NCBI GenBank assembly: GCA_958450325.1
Contig: OY288242.1
Location: 66,107,562 to 66,171,561 of the forward strand
Reading direction: 5' to 3'
Length of the DNA: 64,000 bases
Source of the DNA: Agrostemma githago
Taxonomy: Eukaryota; Streptophyta; Magnoliopsida; Caryophyllales; Caryophyllaceae
Positions 1 to 9,575 of the stretch are shown piece by piece; within the stretch, counting starts at the first letter, position 1; every line of letters starts with the position of its first letter. The translations under genes and the position numbers were made by a program. The notes beneath the pieces are model-generated. The model searched no databases. It was not told the origin of the DNA and saw only the letters and a program-made list of their open reading frames with translations.

Positions 1-564
1 CACATGGGCATGTATGACGTAGATGATGCCATCTGGTGCAAAGTTTTCCCAACCACCCTGGTAGGGCTCGCACAGGGATGGTTCAAAGACCTCCGCCAGG
101 GGTCAGTCAGATTCTTCATAGAGTTGGCTGAAATTTTCCTCGAACAGTATGCCGGAAATAAGAGAAGACGCCTTACCCGTTTCGATCTCATGACCCTGAA
201 ACAGAAAAAGGGTGAGAGTGTGAGGGAATACATGAGAAGGTTTGATCTATCCTACCAGCAGGTTAGGGAGATCGATGATTCCACTGCCGCCTACGCCCTG
301 ACAATCTCCCTACTTCCAGGGGAAATGAAAAACCAGATGATCAGGGCCCAGCCAGAAACCTTGGCCATGGCCAGGAAGATTGCGGAAGGGTTCATTCTGC
401 AGGAGGAGTTCCACGGCCTGACGGATACCCCTGCAGGCCAAACAAGGCCTCAAGGGGGACCGCAGGGTGGAAAGGGCAGAAGTGAGCCAGGCAAGCAAAG
501 GGAAGAGGGAGACACTCCCAAAAAGGAGACCCCAAGAAATTCTGCACTTTCCACGACTGTATAG
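1..564 (+). pseudogene. gag fragment of element A (capsid region), truncated by deletion
   Basis: The reading frame is open from the window edge to 564 and encodes the central Ty3 Gag domain (retrotransposon gag type), with the hallmark stretch KVFPTTLVGLAQGWF near the start and KKGESVREYMRRFDLSY in the middle. Compared with elements B and C, about 128 bp are missing near position 515. The breakpoints carry a CCCAAR direct repeat in the intact copies, which suggests a microhomology deletion. The deletion changes frame, so Gag stops at 564 shortly after the join, while the zinc knuckle that should end Gag now lies in the pol frame. The N-terminal part lies outside the window. Gag forms the virus-like particle of the element. 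Confidence 0.85.
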
Positions 565-3500
565 GCCATACCACCGAAGAATGCCGTCACCTGAAGGACG
601 AAATCGAGAAGTTAATCAGGAACGGATGGTTAGCCAACTACGCAGCTAAGAATAAGTCTCAGAAGGAAGTGACTGAAAAACCCGAAGGGTCAGTGCAGAA
701 CCGCATGGTGATCCATGTAATTTCAGGGGGCACTGAGGGCCAGCTCAGTCGAAGAGGCCAAAAAAGACAAATGCGCGAACTAAGGAACCAGATCTGCTAT
801 GCTGAGAAAGCAGGGAGTCCAAAGGGGGTGACCTTGAGCATCACCCCTGATGATGCAGGGCGCGTGGTATATCCGCACAGTGATCCTTTAGTACTGTCCC
901 TAGAGATCAGCAACCACATTGTGCGGAGGTGTATGGTGGACACAGGCGCGTACACGAATTTGCTGTACAAGGACGCCTTCGAGAAAATGGGCCTGGAAAA
1001 AAGGCACCTACGACCTGCCCCCGGATCATTATACGGATTTAGTGGAGCAGGCGTGCTGCCCATGGGAGTCATAGACCTGCCCGTAACCTTTGGGGAAGGC
1101 TCTACTGCCAGGAATGTCAGGGCAACCTTTGTTGTTGTGGATGCAAGATCTGCCTACAACGCCCTAATTGGCAGAGCCACCCTAGACGAAATCGAGGCAG
1201 CCATCTCCATCAGGGCTCTCACCATAGCGTATGTCACCGATTTCGGACTAGAAGGGAAGGTGCGCGGGGACCAGGAGTCAGCCAGACAATGCTACTCCGT
1301 GGCCCTGCAAGAACACGAAAAAGAAAGGAAAGGGAAAAGGAAGGCTGACAGTTCCCCCAGCAGGGAGGGCGAGATCCCAGCCGAACAACCGGCGCCCGAC
1401 CACCTGGAGTCAGGGGGCGAAAGCATGTTGGTAGATTTGGAACCAGGCAGACAGGTCCTGATAGGAACTGACCTGGAAAAATCCTACCAGGCTGAACTGG
1501 TCAAGCTGCTAAAAGAAAACAAAGACGTATTTGCCTATTCTGCAGACGAGATGCCCGGCGTTGATCCATCATGCATCGTTCACAAGCTGAATGTAAGTAT
1601 GGATGCTCGCCCTGTAAAACAGAAGAAACGAAACATGTCTGCCGAAAAAGACGCAACAATCAAGGAAGAAATTGACAAACTCTTGAAAGCAGATTTTATT
1701 GAGGTCTGTGACTACCCGGAATGGTTGGCGAATGTAGTCATGGTTAAAAAGTCGTCAGGCGCATGGAGAATGTGCGTAGATTTTACAAACCTCAACAAGG
1801 CCTGCCCGAAAGACTGCTATCCGCTCCCCAGAATCGACCAACTGGTAGACTCCACCAGTGGTTACTCCATGCTGAGCTTCCTAGACGCCTTTTCAGGGTA
1901 TCATCAAGTATACTTGTGGCAGCCGGACAGGGTGAAGTGTGCGTTCATCACCAGTTCAGGCACCTACATGTACAAGATGATGCCATTCGGGCTCAAAAAT
2001 GCAGGGGCTACATACCAGCGGTTAGTTGATAAAGTGTTCGAGAAACAAAAAGGCAGAAACATCGAGGCTTACGTTGATGACGCCATCGTAAAAAGCAGAG
2101 AGGACAGAGAGCACCTGATTGACCTGCAGGAGACCTTCTGCTCCCTGCGCGCCTACAAGATGAAACTCAACCCCAAAAAATGTACCTTTGGGGTCCGCTC
2201 CGGCAAGTTTCTGGGGTTCCTGGTCAGCTCTCGGGGAATAGACGCCAACCCTGAGAAAATTCAGGCAGTCCTAGACCTCCCTGAGCCAAAAACCATCAGA
2301 GACATCCAACGCCTGACGGGCCGCATGGCCGCTTTAGCACGGTTTGTCGCCCGGTCAGTAGACAGGGCTACCCCTTTCTTCAAGGTACTGAAAGGAAACA
2401 AACAGTTCAAGTGGGAAAACGAGCAGAAAGAGGCCTTTGAACAACTAAAGGACCATCTTAAGAAGCTCCCCACCCTGGCTAGGCCAGTAGCAGGAGAAAA
2501 ACTTTTCCTCTACATTGCAGTGACCAATATAACTGTCAACGCGGTCATCCTACGAGAAGAGGCAGGCGCCCAGCAGCCTATATACTTTGTAAGTCATGCG
2601 CTGGGGGCAGCCGAGAAGAATTACCCGATGGTCGAAAAAGCCGCCTATGCAGTCATAATTGCTGCTAGGAAACTCAGGCCTTACTTTGACGCACATCCAG
2701 TCGTGGTTCTCACTGACCAGCCACTAGAGAAGGTGGTAGAGAAGTTTGAAAAATCAGGGAGATTACTAAAATGGGCGATTGAGCTGAGTGGGCTAGGCAT
2801 ATCTTACCAGCCAAGAACAGCCATCAAGGCCCAAGCCTTAGCAGATTTTCTGGCTGAGTGTTCCCATTCAGAGGAGGAAGAAACCCCTGCCGAGGAATGG
2901 ATCGTGCATACTGACGGATCCTCAACAGCCAATGGCGCAGGTGCAGGCGTCGTACTAACCAGCCCAGGAGGGGCTGACTTTGAGCACGCCCTCAGATTCG
3001 TTTTCCCAGCATCAAACAACGAAGCAGAGTACGAAGCAGTACTCGCAGGCATCAGGCTAGCTAAAGCCGCAGGAGCAGAACGAATTGTCTTGGCGACAGA
3101 CTCCCAGCTCATCGCCAACCAAATCAATGGAGAATACGAAGCAAGGGACCAAGCAATGGCCACATACCTGGAGATGGTAAAGGGAGAATTATCCGGCCTA
3201 AAATCTTATGAGGTCAAACAGATCCCCCGATCCCAGAACAACAGAGCAGACGCCCTGTCGAAACTGGCAAGCTCCAGTCTGCAGGACATCCGGAGATCAG
3301 TGTGGGTCGACGTTTTGCACGAGAAGTCCACTAACCCCTGTCAGGCGGTTAATACTGTGGGAAAAGAGCCAGAAAGCTGGATGACTCCCTTCATCCAGTA
3401 CAAGAAACATGGTATCTTACCATCAGATTCATTACAAAAAAGGAAGATACAGGCTAAAGCAGCCTGGTTCATACTCATTAATGAAGAGCTTTACAAGAAG

Positions 3501-4613
3501 TCTTTTACTTATCCCCTGCTCAAATGCCTGCGGGCGGATCAGGCTGCTGAGGTATTGAAGGATATCCACTCAGGGATTTGTGGACATCACATTGGTGGGA
3601 GAGCACTGGCCCACAAGGCCCTCAGGGCAGGCTACTACTGGCCTACCATGCTGGCGGATGCCAAGAGCCTGACCCAGAAATGCAGGAAATGCCAACTCTT
3701 TGCCCCATCAATCCATGCCCCAGCCCAGGAGCTCAGGCCAATCCTATCCCCCATCCCCTTCGCTCAATGGGGGATGGACATTCTAGGACCCTTCGCGGTG
3801 GCCACAGGGGGCAGAAAATTCTTAATTGTCGCCATAGACTACTTCACCAAATGGGTGGAGGCCGAAGCAGTGCCCAACATCACTGAGTCGGCGGTCAGGA
3901 AAGTGGTCTGGCGAAATATCATCACCAGATTCGGTCTACCAAAGATGTTGGTATTTGACCATGGCAGGCAATTTGATAATGAACCGCTGAGAATCTGGCT
4001 GGAAAGCCACAACATCTCAGTCGCCTACTCAGCTGTCTGTCATCCTCAAACCAACGGACAGGCGGAAGCAGGCAACAAACAAATCCTGAACGGCCTGAAG
4101 AAAATGGTGGATGACTGCAAGGGTAGGTGGGCTGACGAACTCCCCAGTATACTCTGGTCAATCCGAACTACCAGAAAAGAGTCTACAGGCCAGACCCCAT
4201 TTGGTCTGGTATATGGAGCAGAGGCGTTATTGCCAATTGAGGCAAGGATCCCCTCTCTGCGCTCCCTGCAGTACGACCGGGCTGAAAACGAAGCTGCAAT
4301 GGTCGAAGCCTTGGACCTGGTGAATGAGTTAAGGGAAGAAGCCAGTACCAACATCGTTGCCTACCAGCAGCGAATGAGGAAAGCCTTCAACAGCAAAGTA
4401 CGACAGAGGAATTTCCAGATGGGCGAGCTGGTTCTGAGAAAGACGCAGGCGATTGGGAAGTCAAGAGAACATGGAAAGCTGAGTGCCAACTGGGAGGGCC
4501 CATACCAAGTAACTCGGGTTCTGGGACCAGGCACATACAAAATCGCCAACCTTGAGGGACAAGAGCTACATGCTCACTGGAATGCAGACACACTAAAGAA
4601 ATATTACGTCTAA
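537..4613 (+). CDS. pol polyprotein of element A: Gag knuckle remnant, protease, RT, RNase H, integrase
   Basis: The frame is open from at least 537; the first Met is at 669 and residue numbers count from there (1314 aa). A CX2HX4HX4C knuckle lies at 543-584. The aspartic protease has DTG at residues 91-93. Reverse transcriptase shows VDFTNLNKACPKDCYPLPR and the active site YVDD at 468-471. RNase H begins with IVHTDGSS (D749) and continues through NNEAEYEAVLAGI and RADALSKLAS. Integrase has an HHCC zinc domain (HSGICGHHIGG ... CRKCQ) and a D1037-x59-D1097-x35-E1133 triad, the canonical DD35E spacing. All catalytic residues are present, so this is the best preserved pol here. Integrase following RNase H identifies Ty3/gypsy. 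No chromodomain is seen, as expected for Tat. Confidence 0.93.
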   Translation, partial: KFCTFHDCIGHTTEECRHLKDEIEKLIRNGWLANYAAKNKSQKEVTEKPEGSVQNRMVIHVISGGTEGQLSRRGQKRQMRELRNQICYAEKAGSPKGVTLSITPDDAGRVVYPHSDPLVLSLEISNHIVRRCMVDTGAYTNLLYKDAFEKMGLEKRHLRPAPGSLYGFSGAGVLPMGVIDLPVTFGEGSTARNVRATFVVVDARSAYNALIGRATLDEIEAAISIRALTIAYVTDFGLEGKVRGDQESARQCYSVALQEHEKERKGKRKADSSPSREGEIPAEQPAPDHLESGGESMLVDLEPGRQVLIGTDLEKSYQAELVKLLKENKDVFAYSADEMPGVDPSCIVHKLNVSMDARPVKQKKRNMSAEKDATIKEEIDKLLKADFIEVCDYPEWLANVVMVKKSSGAWRMCVDFTNLNKACPKDCYPLPRIDQLVDSTSGYSMLSFLDAFSGYHQVYLWQPDRVKCAFITSSGTYMYKMMPFGLKNAGATYQRLVDKVFEKQKGRNIEAYVDDAIVKSREDREHLIDLQETFCSLRAYKMKLNPKKCTFGVRSGKFLGFLVSSRGIDANPEKIQAVLDLPEPKTIRDIQRLTGRMAALARFVARSVDRATPFFKVLKGNKQFKWENEQKEAFEQLKDHLKKLPTLARPVAGEKLFLYIAVTNITVNAVILREEAGAQQPIYFVSHALGAAEKNYPMVEKAAYAVIIAARKLRPYFDAHPVVVLTDQPLEKVVEKFEKSGRLLKWAIELSGLGISYQPRTAIKAQALADFLAECSHSEEEETPAEEWIVHTDGSSTANGAGAGVVLTSPGGADFEHALRFVFPASNNEAEYEAVLAGIRLAKAAGAERIVLATDSQLIANQINGEYEARDQAMATYLEMVKGELSGLKSYEVKQIPRSQNNRADALSKLASSSLQDIRRSVWVDVLHEKSTNPCQAVNTVGKEPESWMTPFIQYKKHGILPSDSLQKRKIQAKAAWFILINEELYKKSFTYPLLKCLRADQAAEVLKDIHSGICGHHIGGRALAHKALRAGYYWPTMLADAKSLTQKCRKCQLFAPSIHAPAQELRPILSPIPFAQWGMDILGPFAVATGGRKFLIVAIDYFTKWVEAEAVPNITESAVRKVVWRNIITRFGLPKMLVFDHGRQFDNEPLRIWLESHNISVAYSAVCHPQTNGQAEAGNKQILNGLKKMVDDCKGRWADELPSILWSIRTTRKESTGQTPFGLVYGAEALLPIEARIPSLRSLQYDRAENEAAMVEALDLVNELREEASTNIVAYQQRMRKAFNSKVRQRNFQMGELVLRKTQAIGKSREHGKLSANWEGPYQVTRVLGPGTYKIANLEGQELHAHWNADTLKKYYV

Positions 4614-4668
4614 ACAAGAATACAGGCAGTTTTTACTTTTACTAAAAAAGGCGGGGGACGGTCAAAAA

Positions 4669-4686
4669 TGTCGACGGCTCCGACCA
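4669..4686 (+). promoter_or_regulatory. Invariant 18-nt motif after pol (element A)
   Basis: TGTCGACGGCTCCGACCA lies 56 bp after the pol stop. The same 18 nt occur 63 bp after pol in element C and 60 bp after pol in element B, while the sequence around them has diverged. It contains the palindrome GTCGAC. The function is unknown; an RNA 3'-end or packaging signal is possible. Confidence 0.6.
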
Positions 4687-4787
4687 CCCCAATGTCAAAA
4701 AGAAAATTTTTTAAGAGAAATGAGAAGATACAGATTTATACTCGTTGCCTGTTCACACTCGCGTCTTTCACACGCAAACGAGCAGGG

Positions 4788-4815
4788 GGCAATAGGGGGA
4801 GGCCCCCCTGTTGCC
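4788..4815 (+). other. GC-rich hairpin after pol (element A)
   Basis: The arms GGCAATAGGGGG and CCCCCTGTTGCC pair over 12 bp (one U-G in RNA) around the 4-nt loop AGGC. The same hairpin follows pol in elements B and C. It could stall polymerase or mark an RNA 3' end; this is inference. Confidence 0.65.
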
Positions 4816-4857
4816 GAAATTGGGAAAAGTGAACCCCCCAACGCAAATCAAAAGCCA

Positions 4858-5450
4858 CCCTGCTTACCTCTGGGCAGGCAGGGGGCAGGCCCCCTGGACT
4901 TTGGACAAAAGCCAGGGACAGGCCGTACTAACAAGGACTGGTGGCAGGCCCCCCAACCTTGTATAAAAAACGCGAAAGCTACCCTACTTACCTCTGGGCA
5001 GGCAGGGGGCAGGCCCCCTGGACTTTGGACAAAAGCCAGGGACAGGCCGTACTAACTAGGACTGGGGGCAGGCCCTCCAACCTTGTATAAAAAACACGAA
5101 AGCTACCCTGACTACCTCTGGGCAGGCAGGGGGCAGGCCCCCTGGACTTTGGACAAAAGCCAGGGATAGGCCGTACTAACAAGGACTGGGGGCAGGCCCC
5201 CCAACCTTGTATAAAAAACGCAAAAGCCACCCTGCTTTCCTCCGGGCAGGCAGGGGACAGGCCGTACTAACAAGGACTGGGGGAAGGCCCCCCAACCTTG
5301 TATAAAAAACGCAAAAGCCACCCTGCTTGCCTCTGGGCAGGCAGGGGGCAGGCTCCCTGGACTTTAAACAAATGCCAGGGGCAGGCCAGACTAACAAGGA
5401 CTGGGGGCAGGCCCCCCAACCTTGTATAAAAGTGAAACAATCAGGAACCC
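4858..5450. repeat. Minisatellite of element A, 124-bp unit, about 4.7 copies
   Basis: Unit starts (CCTCTGGGCAGGCAG) fall at 4867, 4991, 5115, 5239, 5330 and, degenerate, near 5452. The period is 124 bp, apart from one 91-bp unit with a 33-bp internal deletion. Each unit contains CTTGTATAAAAAACGC. It lies between the convergent gag-pol and aORF1 genes. Amplified tandem repeats in this position are a described feature of Retand-type elements. The short ORFs crossing it on both strands look like by-products of the repeat. Confidence 0.9.
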
Positions 5451-5708
5451 CCTACCTACAGGCAGGCAGACTGCGAATCAAGTTCATGAGGAATCAAAAT
5501 ATACAAAAGCAAACAGAAAATTCACATAAAAAAAAAAGTAGTGTCAAAGGAATACAGGACGAGAGTTTTCAAAACAAATGGTTACAATCAAGAGTACGGC
5601 AGCCGGCCACCAAAGGGCTCGGCGCGCAAAGAAGTAAGGAAATTAAAACGTTGGCACAGGCGCAGCAGGGGACGAGCAAGAGCCCTCTGAGGAAGACTGC
5701 CCTCCATG

Positions 5709-8056
5709 TTAAGCAGGGGGAGCGTCTGGGCCGGAAGCAGCAGCTCCCTCAGACAGTCTGCACATTTGAGCTTCGTTCTTAGCAGTATAAAGGGCTCGGA
5801 AAGCATCTTCGTCAAAACCAGGGAACATCTCCCTGACAGCTTCCATGACAACCCCTAGGCAAGAGTTAGCACCATTAACGAAGCCCGCCGACACAGCCGT
5901 TTCCACCTCCTGGAGAATCTCGTCCCTCTCTTTCTCCCAATCCTCGGTCTTCGCCGCCAGATCGCCAAGGGCCGCCTGCAGATCAGAGTTTGCCTTGGAA
6001 AGGCGCTCCCCGAGGTCAATAACGCTCTTCTTAGCATGGTCCAGTTCAGCCAAAGCCTTTCTGGCCCGCTCCAATTCAGCAAAGGCCTGCTGTGCTCTCT
6101 TGGACTCCTCCCCCAGGCGAGAAACTTCCCTGGTAGCCTTCTCGCTCTCAGACTTCCAGTGGATCGCCTGACCCCTGGCTTCTTCTAGCTCAGTCTCCTT
6201 TTTCGCCAGCTGATCCTTCAGGCTGGCAATGAGAGCAACGTCCCTCTCGACTGCAGAAAGGCGGTCAGAGTTGGCCAGTTCCTCATCACTCAGGCGACTG
6301 AGGGCAGCCAGCTCCGCGGAAGCCTGCATAATTCGGGAGGTGCGCTTAATGTACTGGGTCACTTGACTGGTAGCAGACTTGACAGTCTTGAGAAGATGGT
6401 CTGCTAGAACTGCCCCTGAGTCGGAGAGTAAGGCGGAAACATCTTGGCTGTCGCCTGCATTATAGTGGAACTCAACGTTCTCCTCAGAGAAAAGGGTGGC
6501 GGGAATCTCCGGAGCAAAACACTTGGGTTCAGGCGTAGAAGTCTCCAAGTCCACCACCTGGTCAGCACTGGGAGCCTCCCGACTCCTCTTTCTAATCAGT
6601 GCCCGGGGGGTACTCTCCCCAGTCTCCTCGGAACCTGCGGCCCGCGACCCCGGGGGAATCTGAACCCCTGCTGAAAGGCCCTCTTGCCTGCCAACAGGCG
6701 AAGGGGTAGCCTCGTAAGCAATCGCCTTCGCAGCTGGAGAGGGGGTGGCCTCAGAAACCGCCGTCTTGGCAGGCGTTACTCGAGGAGGAGGGGGAAGCCT
6801 TGGTCTACTGAATGACAGGCCCTTCAAATGCTTCATCAGATTCTTCTCGCCTCTCTTAAAACCAGGGGGAAGAGAAGGGCGACTTTGGATAACAGTGAGA
6901 TTCTCGTCCAAGCCCAGGCGTCTCACCTCCCCTTTTCTCCAAATAAAGGTGGCAAGATCTGCAAGACAAACAAACAGGCTGTCAGGGCATTTTCAAAAGA
7001 AAAAAGAGTAAGAAGGAATCACCAGCACTCCTGAACTACCTTTATCTAGACCCGGATTCATGCCCAACCGGGTCAGATAATTGTCAGTCTCTATAAGCTC
7101 CGCATGAGGGAGCCACAAGGTGGGGCCATACACCCCATACTTGTTAGTGTGGCCAGCAAAGTAGGCCGTCAACTCCTTATCCTTCTCACTTAGCTTAACC
7201 TCCAAGGCCTTTCCACCCACGCCAGGGTGGTACTCCTCAGGGGTCTCCAGCCTGGTGTGGACATGATTCCTGAAATGACGAGGAATCCTCCACCCATGGA
7301 TGCTGTGTATGTAAAGGAAGTTGTTCTTCCAGTCCCTCAAGTTGTCCATACCAGGCCACACCAAACAATGTCCCTTCTGCCTCAAGAGGGACCAATAACC
7401 AGGGGAGCCCGTACTCCCAGAAGAAACCATCTGTAAACCCACCATAAACCGCAGGGCGTCGATGGAAGGCTCCATGCGGTGGAAAAGACTGGTCCAGACA
7501 TATGAGATCAGCGCCCTGACAGCTGTGGCTGTTAGCTGGGCGATGGCGACGTTCATGCGCCTGAAGATCTCCTCTAAAGCAGGATGGAGGGGGAAGCGAA
7601 GGCCAAACTCTAAACATTTATGGTAAACCGCTATGCACCCATCCGGGGGGTTGATACGGTATCCTTTTCGCTGGGGATAACAACTGTATACCCCTCCCCG
7701 AAGTTATAGAGCCGCTCAATCACGACGGCGGCGTTGTTGGCAAGGATCGTCTCCCGATTTTTCGGGTCAGGGAAAGTACTCAGAGGGATGCGGTATTTAG
7801 CCTTGTCTAAATAGTAAACCCTACCCCTTTCCCGACGAACGAGGGGGCCGGAAGTTCTGGAAGGGTTAACTTCCAACGCCTCGTCGTCAGAGTCAATAGC
7901 ATCAAATAAAGGGGGGTCAGGAGAATTACCGCCCCCACTGCCCGCCGAATGCTCTTCCTCAAGACCAACCTCCCTAGAGGAGGAGGCAAAATCCATCCCT
8001 TCTCCCCTCTTTGATGGGTCGATAAAGGGCAAAATCCGTTCACGGGTTCTAGACAT
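5709..8056 (-). pseudogene. antisense aORF1 of element A (spliced, one frameshift)
   Basis: Two exons run opposite to gag-pol: exon 1 is 8056-7040, the intron 7039-6959 (81 bp, GTAGTT...TTGCAG), and exon 2 is 6958-5709. Exon 1 starts with MSRTRERILPF and encodes an acidic N-terminus followed by a domain resembling the 'putative gypsy type transposon' family (PF04195, from memory), with GLRFPLHP and ALRFMVGLQMVSSG-type motifs. Exon 2 is fully open and encodes a Pro/Ser-rich linker, a long predicted coiled coil and a conserved tail (MFPGFDEDAFRALY). A 1-bp deletion near 7645 shifts frame inside exon 1, relative to the open copy in element B. The function is unknown. Confidence 0.8.
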
Positions 8057-8310
8057 GTTACTCTAAAAAAGAAGCGGAAAAAAGGAAATCGAAGAGAGAA
8101 AAAGAATGGAGGATGAAAATGGGGGTCACCCAACCCTAAGATCGCCTGACAGCACGTTACAAGCCCGAAGAAAGAGTCTCTCAGGGAAATGGGGGTGCAA
8201 GGTAGGATACGATCCGTCAATACTCAAGGGTTTTTGACAAGACAAAGAGAATGAGGGAGTTTCGAAGGAAAAGAAAGATTGGAAAAAGCGAAAGAATGGA
8301 TGACTGATCG

Positions 8311-8383
8311 CTTTTATAGAAAGAAAGGCATGCCAAGAGTCGCCCAACCCTCAGGAATTCACCCAAAGGTTGCGGTCCACGTG
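8311..8383 (-). promoter_or_regulatory. Predicted promoter of aORF1 (element A)
   Basis: On the minus strand a G-box CACGTG (8383-8378) stands about 60 bp before TATAAAAG (8318-8311), about 255 bp before the aORF1 ATG. The same spacing occurs at aORF1 in element C, in element B with a mutated G-box, and in the LTR promoters of A and B. No transcript evidence is available here. Confidence 0.55.
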
Positions 8384-8640
8384 TCGCCCCTAGGGAGGTT
8401 TGCTCTAGGCAGCTTCCCAAGAAAAACCTCGGGAGGACCAAAAGGTGTCAGAAGATTGGTCACCCTATGATGCCCCCCCTAAAAAAAAAAAAAAAAACGC
8501 AATACACAAACGCGTCGCCTGATCTTCATTTCATTAAGTCTTACAAAGGAAAGTTACATCTTAAGACAGATACGAAAACAAAAATACATAAGGCCCAAAA
8601 GTTCCGGCCTGACAGAAATCAAACGCCCTGCCACGCAGGC

Positions 8641-9225
8641 CTAGTCATCGCCCAAATCTGGGGAGCAATCCCCAGGGCTTCCTGGACTCCCGAGAGCCGA
8701 ACCCCAGTCCCAGTCTGGGGAGCCCTGGAAAGGGTCATCAGAAGCCCCGTCTTCATCCCTGTCGCTCAGGCAACCAAGATCCTCGCTGTCATCAAAGTCA
8801 TGGCTGCTATCTTCCCAATCCCTTCCAAAGGGAACGGCCCGGGATTCGTCGCAGGTGCGACAGCCTGTCTTCTTCACAGGCGAAGAGGGACCTGACGCCA
8901 AGGAGGAATCAGTGTCAGAGAAGTTGGGGTCAAATTGTTCAGGGTGCAGCCATGGAAAGCACTCATGGCATCCCCTGTCATAACAGCCCCCTCCCTGGGA
9001 GCAGCGCCTAAACCTAGGCGCAGCAGGAGGCGAGGACCTCCTAGGGCGTTTGCCCATCCTAACAGAGGCCTTCTGACTCCTCCGGCGAAAATGAAGTCGT
9101 GAACGGCGACTCCGGCGAACAGCTAGGTAAGCAGCACGAGCATATCGAAGCCTCCAAAAACCTCTGAAGATGAAAGTAACATGCCTAACTCCACGACGAG
9201 TTACACTTTTTTTGATCCAAACCAT
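8641..9225 (-). CDS. antisense aORF2 of element A, 194 aa, intact
   Basis: This protein of unknown function starts with MVWIKKSVTRRGVR. Residues 1-70 are very rich in Arg. Residues 75-89 carry C-x5-C-x4-C-x2-C followed by PWLHPEQFDP. A CxxC pair sits at 122-125, and residues 136-194 are strongly acidic (Asp/Ser/Glu). The copies in B and C have exactly the same length and the same Cys spacing, so the gene has been under constraint in the family. The Cys pattern could bind zinc and the basic part nucleic acid; neither is shown. It lies upstream of aORF1 on the same strand with its own TATA box. Confidence 0.75.
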   Translation of the reverse strand: MVWIKKSVTRRGVRHVTFIFRGFWRLRYARAAYLAVRRSRRSRLHFRRRSQKASVRMGKRPRRSSPPAAPRFRRCSQGGGCYDRGCHECFPWLHPEQFDPNFSDTDSSLASGPSSPVKKTGCRTCDESRAVPFGRDWEDSSHDFDDSEDLGCLSDRDEDGASDDPFQGSPDWDWGSALGSPGSPGDCSPDLGDD

Positions 9226-9284
9226 GATTAGAGACAGAGAATGAAGATTGGAAATGGATCATAAAAATAGTGAAGGAGGATGCA

Positions 9285-9291
9285 ATTTATA
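9285..9291 (-). promoter_or_regulatory. TATA box of aORF2 (element A)
   Basis: TATAAAT on the minus strand lies 60 bp before the aORF2 ATG, within the context TGTATAAATTGCA that is repeated exactly in element B. Element C has TATAAAT at the matching place. Confidence 0.55.
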
Positions 9292-9575
9292 CAAAAAACA
9301 GAAGCAGGGCATTAATGGTGCCCCAACCACTTCTGCAAGGAAGAGAGCCAATCATCGAACTGGCACACTGCCCAAAAATTCTCTATGCAAAGGAGGGTAA
9401 TCATAACAAAAGACGTTTGAACTCCCTGCGTGCCCAGAGAAATTAAAGCATGTTCCCTCCGGAACATGCGACACATTTAATGCAAGTGTCCAAGGAGACA
9501 ACCTCCCGCCGTCCCAAAGCAAGACGTTGCCTGCCGAGCAGGAACCCCGCTCCTCCTCAGCCGACGAGAGCCAAT

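Noticed and set aside
4720..5397. Several 70-111-aa ORFs on both strands in the minisatellite
   Set aside because: They repeat with the 124-bp unit and change frame with unit length; no domain is seen.
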